A stretch of 64,000 nucleotides of DNA from Welwitschia mirabilis (GCA_051453625.1 JBOZIK010000001.1:36798763-36862762); one strand, 5' to 3'. Counted from the stretch's first letter, positions 35,880 through 47,994 are shown. The notes: generated from the letters alone by a model not told the origin. Translations and numbers: made by a program.

Positions 35880-37830
35880 TCCTTCAAAATAGAAATTCAT
35901 TAGATACTTTTAGAACATACATGATATCATAGAAGGTTTATTAAGAACTCTAGAAAAATTTCTAAACAACTTTATAACCTCCTAAGTGAAGGTGACTCTT
36001 TTAACTAGACCCATAAGTATTAACATGCTTTTGATGAACTTAAGGAAAAACTTACCTTCACTCTTATCGTTCAACCACCTAATTAGAAGTTGTCCCTTAA
36101 CATTACATATGACATTAATGATTATGTGATTGAAGCTATGTTAAGATCAAGAATAGATTAAAAACCAACTATAATCTATTATGTAAGTAAAACTTTAAGA
36201 AACACTTAACTGAATTACACTATCACTAAAAAATGTCTTCTTACCATAGTTTTTGCTTTGGAAAAATTGATGTAATACCTTTAGATTTTAAATTAATTAT
36301 CTACATAGACCATTCAAACCTTAGGTACCTATTTACTAAAAAGGATTCAAAGCCTACATTAATTAAATAAATCCTACTTTTATAGGAGTTTTATTTACAA
36401 ATTAAAAATAAGAAAGGCTTTGATAATGTTATTATAGACTATATAATGTTATTATAAACTATATTTCATGAATAACTCAAGAACTCTTGCAATAATCTCT
36501 TTTCATCAATGAAACCTTTTCTGATAAGTACCTCTTCTTAGTTTCAAACATATCTTGGTTTATCAATATTGTAAATTATTTTTTTTTCAAGGATATTCCC
36601 TCTCACTAGATCTTTAATGATGGAAACAAATTATTGAGTTAGGTTAAATACTTCTTTTAGTATAAACCTTCTCTATTTAAGTATTACCTATGTTAGGTCA
36701 TCCATAAATGTTTTTGTTAATCTAAAATTCATTGCATTCTTAACTGTTGTAATTTTGAGGTTTATGATGGCCATTAATATGCTAATAAAAAACCACAAAA
36801 ATTCTTCAATTTAATTTTTAGTGGCTATCTATTTTTAAAGATTCCTATCTCTATTATAAAGCTTGTGAAATGTCTAAAACTTTAGTATCCTTTTACAATA
36901 TCATATGATGTCTTTAAACCCCATTCTTATTGTAGAACCTTTTGATATTTTAATTATTAACTTTCAAGGCCCATATCCTTCTTTAACTGAACATCATTAC
37001 ATTCTTATATATATTGATTACATTACTAAATGGGTGGATGCATCTGCCTATAGATCTAATGATGCCCAAACCATGATGAAATTCTTAAAAAAAAAAAAAC
37101 ATTTCACTAAGATTTGATCATCCTTAAGATTTGATTAGTAATAGAGGAACTTATTTTTTAATAGAATATTTAACAATCTTCTTTATAAGTATGGGGTAAA
37201 TCATAAAGTTGCAATGCCTTACCATCTTTAAACTAGTGATCAAGTTGAGATTATCAATTAAAAAATTAAGAACAATTCACAAAAGGTAGTAAATTCAACT
37301 ATGAAAGATTGGTTGTTTAAGTTTAATAACATTTTATTGACCTATCAAATAACTTATAAGACATCATTAAGAATGTCTCTGTTTAGGTCATTTTATGGAA
37401 GATCTTGTCATCTACTTGTTGAACTAAAAAACAAGGCATATTGAGCAATTAAAAATAGAAACTTAGATCTTAATATAGCAAGGAAGAAAAGGGCTATACA
37501 ATCTAATGAGCTAGATGAAATAAAAAATAATGCTTAAAAAAACATGAAAATCGACAAGAAAAGAATGAAGAAATTACATGATGAAAACATCCTTAGATAA
37601 AAAAAATTCAAGAAGCAGAACTAGTTTTACTCTATAGCTCATGATTACCTTTATTCCTAGGAAAACTAGTTTCTAAGTGGAAAGGCCTATATCTAATTAA
37701 AAACCTTTTGTTGAATGGTGTATTTCTCATTAAAAAAACACTAAAAATTAATAAGAATTCAAAATCAATGGTTGTCACCTTAAACATTATCATTGACTTA
37801 TTCCATTGACTTATAAATTCATAAGAATTA
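35880..37830 (+). pseudogene. G4: RNase H-integrase remnant of a Ty3/gypsy element
   Basis: RNase H blocks: HAFDELKEKLTF, LNITYDINDYVIEAML, PTIIYYVSKTLRN, LNYTITKKCLLTIVFALEKL. Then a spacer with SWFINIVNYF, and integrase: EPFDILIINFQGPYPS (first Asp changed to Asn), ILIYIDYITKWVDASAY, ISNRGTYF (second Asp to Asn), SDQVEIIN with Glu present. C-terminal text such as ELKNKAYWAIK and FKINGCHLKHYH-equivalents ends near 37800. Frameshifts are frequent. RT upstream is absent. The 70-codon open frame at 36905-37117 is the best-kept piece. Confidence 0.8.
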
Positions 37831-38460
37831 TAAACCTAGATTAATGGCCTTTAATAAAAAATAATAGTAGGTGATATTGCCATTATTTTAAGTAATGGTT
37901 ATGATTAAGTACACTCATTAAGGAAAAGTTAAAGTTCTTTTGAGTTTATTTGTTAAAGTCACATTCACTTAAGATCTTTGATTTTAATAAAACATGGATG
38001 AAAAAGATGAAATCTACCTTTATATTATGTTTCTTATCTTTGAAGATTTTGATGAAGACAAGATTTTTCTTAATTGCTAATAAGCCAATAACCCATTTTA
38101 TGTGCATAAAAAAGGAATATGAGAAGAAGGATAAAAATAAAAATAATATCTCTTCTTCAAACATACATTAATTAATTACTTAATTAGGTTTAGTTAACTA
38201 TATTAGGGCTATGAAGGCTCACTGGCAATGTAGCTCTAACGATCTACTTATAACATAATCAACTATGTGAGCCTATAAATGCTAACTAGTAAAGCAATAC
38301 TAATCTTTTTCACAAAATACTATGTTTAATTCTATTAGAAGAAAATGTTATGACACTAGATACTCAATATGATTCAAATTCTTAAAACAAATGACATACA
38401 TGTTGGTAGAAAAGAAACATAAAGAAAAGAAAAAGATGGGAACTGAAGTCCTTTTAAGTT

Positions 38461-38468
38461 CTATTATC
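38461..38468 (+). repeat. 8-bp target duplication, left
   Basis: ctattatc directly before the hAT-like terminus; identical to 39497-39504. Confidence 0.85.
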
Positions 38469-39496
38469 CAGTGATTAAAAAGGAGGCGATTAGTAGCCTT
38501 ATGGACGACTAGTAGCCTCGACTTAATGAAATTGACTTTTTTTGAGTCTTGCCAACTTTTTCTACCGATTAAAAGGCAACTACTATCCAACTTTTTTTGA
38601 TGACTTTTGCTAACGTTTTGGCAATTTTATACCCAAAAGTNNNNNNNNNNNNNNNNNNNNNNNNNNNNNNNNNNNNNNNNNNNNNNNNNNNNNNNNNNNN
38701 NNNNNNNNNNNNNNNNNNNNNNNNNNNNNNNNNNNNNNNNNNNNNNNNNNNNNNNNNNNNNNNNNNNNNNNNNNNNNNNNNNNNNNNNNNNNNNNNNNNN
38801 NNNNNNNNNNNNNNNNNNNNNNNNNNNNNNNNNNNNNNNNNNNNNNNNNNNNNNNNNNNNNNNNNNNNNNNNNNNNNNNNNNNNNNNNNNNNNNNNNNNN
38901 NNNNNNNNNNNNNNNNNNNNNNNNNNNNNNNNNNNNNNNNNNNNNNNNNNNNNNNNNNNNNNNNNNNNNNNNNNNNNNNNNNNNNNNNNNNNNNNNNNNN
39001 NNNNNNNNNNNNNNNNNNNNNNNNNNNNNAAAAAAATCCCAGATCTACATGGTAGATCCAAGTTGAAAATTTTTACTTTGATCTTATTTAAAAAATCATC
39101 GTTTTTATTATTATTGTTTTATTGACATAATTTAATTTTTTACATATTATTATACTTTGATTTGTATGTTTTAATGAAATTTTGAATTTAGTTTTTTGGA
39201 AAAACTATCTTTTATTTGTCTTATACTTCTATTGGTGTTCTTTCATAATTTTGTATGTTGGAAAAATGAGCACAAAGAAGCATTTCACATCTTTTAATCA
39301 TATTATTCTAGTGTACAATGTGTTCTAATGACATTTATAATTGTTAAAATTGTCATATTTGAAAAACATGATTTCTGATTTTATTTCATTACCAACTTTT
39401 TTGGCTGACACTTTGCTGATTAATCTCCGACTCACCGACACGACTTTCATTTTTGAGGTTGCCAACTTTTTAGTTTTGTCGACTTTTTAAATACTG
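38469..39496. mobile_element. hAT-like non-autonomous transposon
   Basis: Termini CAGTGATTAAAAAGGAGG on the left, and CAGTATTTAAAAAGTCGAC on the reverse strand at the right, form imperfect inverted repeats that start with CAGT, and an exact 8-bp target duplication flanks them. Both are hallmarks of hAT elements. Subterminal copies of ccaacttttt occur at about 38550, 38580, 39392 and 39460. The homologous place in repeat B (about 54060-54070) has no such insertion. No transposase frame was seen, and 389 of 1028 bases are N, so its true length is uncertain. Confidence 0.8.
38641..39029. other. Assembly gap (389 N)
   Basis: N run inside the hAT-like element. The frames reported through it on both strands are artefacts. 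Confidence 0.99.
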
Positions 39497-39504
39497 CTAT
39501 TATC
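39497..39504 (+). repeat. 8-bp target duplication, right
   Basis: ctattatc directly after the hAT-like right terminus. Confidence 0.85.
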
Positions 39505-40599
39505 TTTAACTTTTATATTTAAGATTTGCTATGATTTTTTAAATTCAAATAAGTTATTTGATCAATATTATTTTACTTAATATTAAGATCAATTAAAAAT
39601 TACAAAAATATAACAAAGGTTATGGACTTAGGTAGGTTATCTCTTTTATTCATTGGTTGCGTGGTTGAGTTCTTTGTCATATTTTTATTTTTCATCTTCA
39701 TCACCCATTCCACTTCATCTCTATTTAATGAGAAATAACATCATAAGAAATAAACCATTTATGTGGACTAACTTTTCAATTATCATTTTCAAGAAGAAAT
39801 AAAAGATAGTCATCTCACATTAGATAATTTTTCTTTATCATAGCCTAGTAACATTATTTTCAATAAAAGGGCTTATCAAAATTTTCTAAGGAGTTTTTTT
39901 CTTCAAAATGATATTAATACTCTCTATCATAAAACTTTCAAGACAAAGTTTAGTTTTGATTAAGAAGTATGAAATTCATGTTACAAAATTTTTAAATTTT
40001 AATGCCTTAATTTAAGGACTTTGTCATAATTTTTTCAAAAAGATATATCATTTTCCACACTTGAGTATTATTCCTTATACAATTTTTTAATGTTCATCAT
40101 TTTGTTATTAACATTTTGCTAAGATTCTAGCAAAAGTTAAGTTAGGAGATGTGTTAACATTTAAAAATTAATATTTTAATAAAGTTGTCTAATAAATTTT
40201 ACTTAATAGAAGATATTAATTTAACTAATTTATCATGAATCATGTCTTTTACTAATTTTAATATTATCTGTGAGCTTATCATCTTCTCATGACATTTTTA
40301 AGACATTTATTGTATTCTAAAGAAAATGATAAAATATGAAGATTATATAACTTGAAATGCTAGCACCACTATCTAGGTCACTGGAATCACTTATCCTTCT
40401 ATGCAAAGCATGGCAATTCTTATGTTCTAAACTTGTCATGGAAAATTCATTCAAATATAATTATGGACTTAATTATATTTTACTTTAGAAATAACTGGCA
40501 TCATCAATAATACATGGCAGTGATGATGATGATATGTAGTAGTGTTAAGCAAGATGACATTGAAAAAACATGACAACATCTAATATAAGAAAAATAGGC

Positions 40600-40830
40600 T
40601 TAAATAAATGCCTTAATTATAAGTCTTTTAAAGGCATTTGTCTTAATAAATGCATTAAACAAAAATAATGATAATATTTTTAAGGTGTTTTTTAAAATAA
40701 ATACTTTAAAAGCTCCTTTTAAGGCACTTATTAAAAAATGCCTTAAAAATGCTAATCTTTTAATGTGTTTATAAAAAAAGGCCTTAAAAATGTTGAACTT
40801 TTAAGGTATTTAATGAAACAAACACCGTAA
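40600..40830. repeat. Left subterminal repeat array
   Basis: At least ten variants of taaatgcctt, aaggcattt, aaggtgttt and gccttaaaaatg in both orientations. The mirror-image array is at 49990-50215. Confidence 0.75.
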
Positions 40831-43800
40831 TAGTTAGGTTTGCCATTCTTGCATTCTTGCACTAAATAAAATGATCAAAACACATAAGCATTTTTAGAAC
40901 TTAGTCAGAGAAGTGGCATTGTAGAGGTTCTTAACCAAATCTTAAGTTTTAGACATTCTCTACAACAAATCCCCATTGAACTTATGGACTATATTCATGA
41001 TAGGGTTTCTAGGACCTAAACTAGAGTCTTCAACTTCACACTACTTTCCTATGTAGCAATCGACCTCAGATAAGCCATGATGTTTAATGGTATATTTCAT
41101 AGAAGATTTGCATGAAAAAATTTAAAAACCATTTCATATTCTTCATCAATTTAGAAACCATTTTGTATTCTTCTCGTGGAGGTAGAGCTATTTCATATCA
41201 CTTCAACTTTTCCACTAAAGACTTTATAAAGGTCATTAAAGCATGCTACTTCTACACTACTTGTAGAGGAGTCATATGATATAGCAAAGCTAGTTACAAA
41301 TCTAGTTTTTAAGGATTTTTATCTCATTTCCTCTATCCACTATGGGCTAATTTCCTTTGTGTGTGTCAAACAATTATAGTTTCTGAAAGGACTCAAGATC
41401 TCTTTCAAATCCATTATCTATATGAAATCAGGTGAGAGTTTAGAATCTTTAAAGAAGTGCATTCAAATAGGAATTTGACAAAAAGTGTTGCAACCCCTTC
41501 GATAAGAATACTATCAAAATTACCATAAGAGAAGAGCACACTCTAGAAGAATAGTGTTAGTTTTCTAAGGGTTTCATATTTTTCCCATAATATAAAGATG
41601 TTACATACTTAGACCTTGAACTGTTTATAGCCCATAAAAGCTCTCTGATATTCTTAAGCCTAGCCATGTTGTATTACACATTGTACATCAGATTTCAGAC
41701 AAAAAGTGAATCGCTACTTATAGCTTCTTCCATTTCTTTAATTATGCTTGATACAACTCCTGCAGAATGATGTCTCCAAGATTTTTCTCCACTCTTTGCA
41801 TTTTATTATTGATAAATACTTGAGTGCTTTAATAAAACTCAATGCCATTATGAGTCAAACACCCTTCATAACATTGTTATTTTTACTTGCTCTCATAATT
41901 CATGTTTTTCCTAGAAAGGATGATGTTAATATATTTTTCATATGCCATAGGTTGGGTACAGAAGGTTAAATGATAAACTACAAGTAATTTGCACCTTTTT
42001 CTCATCTTTCTTCTTGATTTGTAAGGTGTTAATTTAGATAAAAGAAAATGAACATTATAGTGTCTTAGAGTCAGTGTATGCAGTCCCTGAATTCTGATGG
42101 CATTTCTTTTCTTTGGGTATATAAGCATATGCAGTCCCTTTAAACTAGTTAAATTTAAATTTGAACTCAATATTGTACCTCATATTAATACTAATTTATA
42201 AAGTGTGAGCCTGAACAAACATTATTCTCTTTTATTTCTAGGTGCATGTTGATTTTTAGCTAGGCTTCTTAGAAAACATCTAAAAATGAAAAGGATAGCT
42301 TTGTAACAATGAAAATGAGAGACACAGTGCATGAAAAAGAAGAGATCTAGTTGTTAACTCTATCTTTTTCTTGATAATTTTGCCAACCCGTGTGAAGAAT
42401 TCTATCTTCTTTTAGATTGACATATAGCTGAAACATCCCAATAGTGCATGAATTTCATTGATTTCTTCACTATGAATATAATTAAAATCCCTAAATAGTG
42501 ATCTTGCTCTTATGAGATTCAAGTGTTTCTATTTAACCATGCAACTTGGCCTTTTGCAAAGGAAAAAATGTAAAATTGAAAGGGTGAGAAATAAGCCCAA
42601 ATAAGAGCCCAAATGCACCATCTGTTTTAGGGACATCATCAGATATTATGTCTACCTATACAATTACCACTTTCTCAACCTTGACCCTTCAAATAAGACT
42701 ACAAATTCGCATGAGTTATAAATGTTCTGTAGTTTCTAATACCTTTTGCATATCTTGATGATGGTATAGAAGAAAAGCTTTGCCCTAGTCCAAATTATAG
42801 GTCTTACATTGATTACAGGTGGGGTGGAGGTGGCTTATTTTTTGAAAATCTAAATTATGATTCTAGAAGGTCTTTGAACCAAGATCGTAACATTCAGTGG
42901 TTTTAATTGATATTCTTGATATAATAAATATTAGTCACATGAGGAGCAAAGGGCTTCAACTAGAAGAAGAGTTGCTACTTGAAAATGAACAAAAGAAGAA
43001 TTTGAGCAATTTTTCATGCTTTCCCTTCTCTTTCACATTGTAGATTCTAAGCATTAACTTGATAAGAAGATTCATGAAGGGTTGGCATTTCGCAGTGTTT
43101 TTCTATAAGATGGTAATTTTGTGAAAGATTCATCAAGACTTGGCTCGATGCAAGAAATTATGATGATTTCTTTAAGAATTGGATGTTTTTCTTGTACCAT
43201 AGCATTAGTTTTAGCAAAGGTAAATTTGTGTTCCCATGGCTTATTTGGTGTGGCTTTTAAAGAAATGGATGTTGTTACAATTATAATTCTTAAGGAAATT
43301 CTGCAAGGAGAATTTAAGCAGTTTCTTATAGCTACTTTCATCTTCAGTTCCTAGACTCTCAAAAAAATTTTTTTTTTTTGTTCTGTTAAAAATTTGTTTT
43401 TGATTGGGTTTTTAAGAGATTTTTATCTATGACATTCTGTAGTGATGGAATTCTCACTTTGTCAATGTCTCTATATTGTTTTTTTTTTTTGGTGAATAAC
43501 ATGCTTTATAATGTCTGGTTAGGTATTCATGATGATTCCAGAGTCTATTGAAAGAAATTGTAGAAATGATTAGTGTGTTTTGCATGTTTCATTTTCGTTG
43601 GTATGATTTTGAGCATCTAAGAATTGTTTTTTTGGTAATATTTCACATATTTCCTTAGCTTTCTATTATCCATGAAAAGTTGCATCAGTATGGCTTTGTG
43701 TTTGTTATTCCTTGGTTTTTGTTTGAATCATAGAATTTGATGCTATTTTTGAGCTAAACATTGGAAGTGACAAGTAAGGAAGACCACCTAGAGCTACGAG

Positions 43801-44064
43801 AGCATTTTGAAGAAAAGACTTTTAAATAATAGTGACATTTTAAATTCATATCCAATGTAGTTGTTTTGGCAATCTAACCTTGATTCTAGTATCACAGTAA
43901 CTTGCTAAATCTCTTGGTATTTCCATATTTTCATTCAATTCCTTTCTACAACTTCCAACACTACTCGAATGAGGTGCAGATAAGAAGAAATTGAGATCCA
44001 TGGGGAAAGAAAGGAAAATGTTAAGATAAGAAGATTATTTAGATGGTGTATTGTAGTTTTGAAG
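40831..44064. other. CACTA interior, unassigned
   Basis: Several frames of 70-95 codons on both strands (for example 41748-41969 plus, 41883-42170 minus, 43072-43341 minus) overlap each other and show no recognised domain. The minus-strand frame at 43072-43341 includes PWEHKFTFAKTNAMVQEKHP, which looks protein-like but is not recognised. Transposase was looked for and not found. Confidence 0.3.
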
Positions 44065-44475
44065 ATGGGATATTTGTCTTGTAGGGTGGATTCTATAGTT
44101 CTAGCATGTGAATCATATAAGTAGGAAAAGATCGCAAGGCCACTACTATAGATTTTTTCTTATAATCCACTTAAGAAAACCATCAGAGGATTTTTAGGGA
44201 AATCCCTTTTTGGAAAAGGTAGTCATGAATCTATTTACAAGGGTCTTCTCGCAGATGAAACTCTCATTGTAGTGAAAAGACCTTCCACTCAAATGCCTTG
44301 CCCTTAGGACAATTTTGTAATGGAAAACAACATCAAGATCTTATATAAGATTAATAGCCCATGGTTTTTGAATCTGCTAGGATTCAGTCATGACACCAAA
44401 TAAAAAGCTTCTTGTTGTGGAATTTATGTTGAATGGAATATTTCATGATGTTCTGCACTCATGTCCAGTAACTTC
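44065..44475 (+). pseudogene. Protein kinase N-lobe fragment (plant receptor-like Ser/Thr kinase type)
   Basis: ATG at 44065 begins MGYLSCRVDS. After a weak stretch with two stops come FGKGSHESIYKGLLADE (ATP-binding glycine loop, last Gly replaced by Glu), TLIVVKRPSTQMPCP with the ATP-anchoring Lys, one stop, then FVMENNIKILYKI, FLNLLGFSHDT, a frameshift, and LLVVEFMLNGIFHDVLHS (hinge region). Catalytic-loop H-R-D and D-F-G motifs are absent, so only the N-lobe remains. The text resembles the small intronless plant kinases of the At3g51990 kind, from memory. It lies inside the CACTA-like element, so transposon capture is possible but not shown. Confidence 0.7.
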
Positions 44476-44728
44476 TAAGGTGGTCATATAGAGTTTGTTT
44501 TGGATTATTAATAGATGCTGGGGATGGAGTTATTGGAGGTGATTCCCAAAGATGCAAAGACCAAATAATTTTATTTACATAAGAAAAGCACATTAGGAGC
44601 ATCGATGGATATTGGGTTGGATTCACAATTTCTTTGAGAACTAGATATTTATTTTTGTATGGCATCTATTTTTAGCAAATAATATGAGTTCATAACAGAT
44701 TTTTTTTATTTCTTCTTATGATTTATTA
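44476..44728. other. Unassigned sequence after kinase fragment
   Basis: Could continue the kinase gene, but no catalytic-loop motifs are seen on the plus strand. Confidence 0.3.
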
Positions 44729-44828
44729 NNNNNNNNNNNNNNNNNNNNNNNNNNNNNNNNNNNNNNNNNNNNNNNNNNNNNNNNNNNNNNNNNNNNNNNN
44801 NNNNNNNNNNNNNNNNNNNNNNNNNNNN
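44729..44828. other. Assembly gap (100 N)
   Basis: Exactly 100 N, a common placeholder for a scaffold join of unknown size. Confidence 0.99.
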
Positions 44829-45022
44829 ATGATTAAGTTAAAGCCTTATTATGAAGCAACCCCAAATTAGATAAGAGATTTTTTTTGTCTCTATGTTGGA
44901 TTAAGTCATGAGTCCTTAAATTTAGATGCAAGGTTCTAAGCTTAGTCTAGTTTATCCTATTTTACTCCAAGTGGTTATAGGTCAAAAGATGGGTCATCAA
45001 CCCCAAATGTAAGAGATTGTTT

Positions 45023-45040
45023 TATGCCAAATTTGGCATA
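45023..45040. repeat. Perfect 18-bp palindrome
   Basis: TATGCCAAATTTGGCATA is its own reverse complement. It lies about 125 bases before the LTR-end-like site at 45155-45176. Confidence 0.7.
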
Positions 45041-45163
45041 TTAAATTGTATAAATTTGTTTGAAGAAAACAAATCAAGTGAGCAATTTTAATGGAATAAT
45101 ATTTTATACTTCCTGGGATTTTTTGGGCCTGATCTACTCTTAAGGGTTTTCAAACCCTACAAT

Positions 45164-45175
45164 TAGTATCAAAGC
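45164..45175 (+). promoter_or_regulatory. Initiator-tRNA-Met-type primer site remnant
   Basis: tagtatcaaagc differs from the retroelement site TGGTATCAGAGC by two G-to-A changes. It is preceded by aaaccctaca, a usual LTR end, and followed by an ATG (45182). This suggests the right end of an LTR at about 45161 from another retroelement. No partner LTR was identified. Confidence 0.45.
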
Positions 45176-45804
45176 CAGCTATGGCGATGCCCAACCGCTA
45201 GCCATAGAAAGAACTTTAATTTTGTTTCTTGTTTGAATAGAAACCAGTTCTCATTTTTGGATGCCCTCGTCGTTTCTCTGTGAGGCTTCTGTTCTGTCCT
45301 CTTAAACACCTTTTCTGGTTCGTCTTTCTTTCATTTATAGTATTAGTTTTTTGGAGCGACGATGCCAGAAGATACAATGGAGGTGGAGAAAAAAAGCAGG
45401 GCATGTCATGCGAGAGAGGAAACCTTGACCTTATGAAACTCAGACACTGTTGAGAGGTATCGAAAGCCGAGGATCCTCATGTCTTTGTTAAAGATTTCAG
45501 AGTATCTGTAACACAACATGCAAATGCAAGAGTTCGTGTCTGCTGTCTTCTTCTGCGTCTGTATTTGTCTTTGCTTTTTCCAATAATATTTTCTTGATGG
45601 ATTTGCAGTCCGCATATCATTTTAGCTACTGTAGTTTACTAGCAACGTGTGTAGGTCTTTGCCGTCTGTGGATATTGAGCCAGAGGAAGTGAGAAGCTTC
45701 AATACCTCAACCTCTGATCAATACAATACCGTTCATGAATTTTCTTTCTGGTCTTTGCCGGTCCTTTGCATTTGCAGGTCATTTTTCATTTTTCCTTTGG
45801 CAAA

Positions 45805-46425
45805 ATGGATTCTACGTCGCAGGCTTTTCAAATGTATTTTAAGAAGCTCTTTTTTGACTCTTCAATGGTGATGGAGGAGACCAGTTTTCCTCAGACGCTG
45901 CTATGAATCAGAAGAGAAGCAAGACTCTTTCTCTTTCTGGACAAGAAAAATGGAAATCCTTTGCGAAAAGAGAAAGATGAAATGCGTGACAAGGAATCTG
46001 ATCATTCGATTGAAAGTAGCGACGCGGAGATGTCTTCCTGCCGAGTTGTTGAGGAGGGAGTTGGAAGCGGTGACGGTGCTAAATTGAATTCAGAATCAGC
46101 CTCCGAGGGTTTGGGAATAGCCTCGACAGAAAATTCCGGCAGTGGTGAAGAAAAGATGCAGAAGATTTTGCAGACAGCCATCTCACTCTGAGGCAAGGCT
46201 TCAGAGGCCCGCAAAAAGGCTGACAAGACGTCTGCCATAGTCCAGGATCTAATTAGTGAAAAAATAGAAGCAAAGAATGTAGTTGAGAAGGCAAAAAGTG
46301 CAGCATTGAGTGCAGAGGCTAAAACAAAACTGGCATTTAAAGCTCTGAATATGGCAAAGGGCATAGTTGTAAAGAAGGTATTGAGATCATTAATGAAATT
46401 TCTGAAGAGTGTTGTAATATCCTAG
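45805..46425 (+). pseudogene. Gene-like coding segment with two in-frame TGAs, unknown product
   Basis: From ATG 45805 one frame of 207 codons runs to TAG 46423-46425, broken only by TGA at 45904 and 46189, both of which could be decayed CGA (Arg). The N-terminus is MDSTSQAFQMYFKKLFFDSS. The middle is acidic and Ser-rich (DHSIESSDAEMSSC). The C-terminal 65 residues are a charged Ala/Lys/Glu-rich helix with KASEARKKADKTSAIVQDLI and NVVEKAKSAALSAEAKTKLA. CpGs are kept here, unlike in the surroundings. Possible splice donors are AAG|GT at 46379 and A|GTGTTG at 46409. The opposite-strand 120-codon frame is its shadow. No family recognised. Confidence 0.5.
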
Positions 46426-47994
46426 GGATAAACTGCCTCCATCCTGTTTAATCTTCCCTATCATTTCGATTAGTGTGTTACCTTATAACTTAATCAAAGA
46501 TGAGATTTTTATTAAGCTTTAAGTAATATATGGAGGCAAAGACACACGAACATCAATGGTAAGGCTTCATTAGTTTTCTGGCATTGCAGCTCTTATTCTA
46601 GTGCAAAACTTGTAGGAGTTCACCTGGGATTTTCTGCATTTGAGTTATAAACCTTTGTTATTATAATTCATTAATTCTAGAGCAGTGGATTGGTGAGTAT
46701 AAAGTTTATACACACCTTTTGAAAAGTTTACTATATGTTACTGATTTGTTCGCATAGTTTGAAGTTTGATTGTTTTGTGTTGGCTTTATAAAGCTGTCTC
46801 AGTTTGAAAGATAACACTAGTTTAGTAAATACCAGTTAGACATTTTATAAATGAAATACTGGTTTACGTTAATTCACATGCTATTTCAATTGTCTATTTT
46901 ATTTTGTTGGTTTTACCATCAACGCCAGGTTTCTATTACTAGTTTGATGTTGTTGATGTTGTTTTGATTTAATTAAACTACTTTCCGCAATGCATTATTC
47001 AGTACCAGTTGGACATTTCTTATTATAAAATACTGGGTTGATGAATACTAGTTTTCTTTTTGTTGATCAAAAACCAATTTGCTTGTTAAGCATTTCCATT
47101 TTTAAAATATTACATTATTACTACTAGATTTGTATTTCATCTTATAAATTCCAGTTTCTGGTGTATCTACTAGAGTAGTTCTAATAATTCCAGTTTACTA
47201 GTTTTGTGAGAGGTGTTGTCTTACTAGAATTTGGAAAGAATTTTTGATGTTTACAGGATGATGACTTTAAAACTAGTTTTCTTTGCTTGATTACTAGTCT
47301 CGATTCACTTGAAGAAATTGAAATAGTACTACTGTAAGATCATTGAGAAGTGGTACTAGCTTTCACCTTATGGCATGTAATTCTGGTTCAAAAACTTGAG
47401 GTCTTAATTTCTTGCACATTTAGTGAAATTTTATGTGCAATTGAACATTTTGACAACAGAAATTCCAAAATCATATTAATACCAAATTCAGATATTTAGT
47501 TTAGTGAAATCCTTGAATTCAAAATTAATTCCACTATTAATTTGATGGTTCCAAGTTAGTGGGTTAGAAAATGAGGTACTGATACTGATGTTTGATGAAC
47601 TTTTGCAAAATGCCAACTTTGATCAATAAGTTAATGTAAGAATTTGAATTGTAATGTTTATGCATGCTAGTTTATTGTTTTATTCATGCATGCTAGTTTA
47701 TTATTTTTTTAACTACTTTTGAGTTTGAAATACTAGTTTGGCATACCAATTTTGTTGTTGAATATGCAAAATGTTAGTGCCATTATGTCATTATTAGAAA
47801 TTTCTAATTTTTTTAATATAATCCTCTCATAAATTTTAAAGGATTTTAGATGTTTAAATATTATCTTCAAGTAACTTAAATACTTGTTTGTGATAAAGAA
47901 TACTGATTTGATATCAAATTAATTCATTGGCATTTAAAAATTACTTTAATATCATTATTTTATTTGTTGATTATTTCTAAATGTTTGTTTGCAG
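46426..47994 (+). other. Probable intron or spacer with repeated tactagttt words
   Basis: T-rich, stop-dense sequence with at least eight ctagttt words (for example near 46811, 46938, 47046, 47198, 47271, 47668, 47687, 47721) and several taccagtt variants. A short tandem duplication (gcatgctagtttatt) occurs at about 47663-47700. It ends in a good acceptor, tttgtttgcag. Confidence 0.45.

Larger units (their letters stand above)
37980..40573 (+). repeat. Repeat A, first part
   Basis: Colinear with 51131-51317 plus 53789-55675 (repeat B). Matching landmarks: aataatatctcttct, aggttta-ttaa, gtagctctaa, tttaac-ttattagaagaa, then after the hAT insert agcaaaagtt/agtaaaagttta, ttaggagatgtgttaacat/ttaggaggtgtgttaacat, and gacattgaaaaaacatg/gacatcagaagacatat. 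It starts just after the G4 integrase, so it may be the G4 3' LTR with its upstream region. A purine-rich run lies at 38108-38145. It is interrupted by two DNA transposons. Confidence 0.75.

Noticed and set aside
38597-39125. Long ORFs of 144-172 codons on both strands
   Set aside because: They consist almost entirely of N translated as X inside the hAT-like element.
46002-46364. 120-codon minus-strand ORF
   Set aside because: Antisense shadow of the Ala/Lys/Glu-rich plus-strand segment; its composition (Ala, Ser, Phe) is what the reverse of that segment produces.
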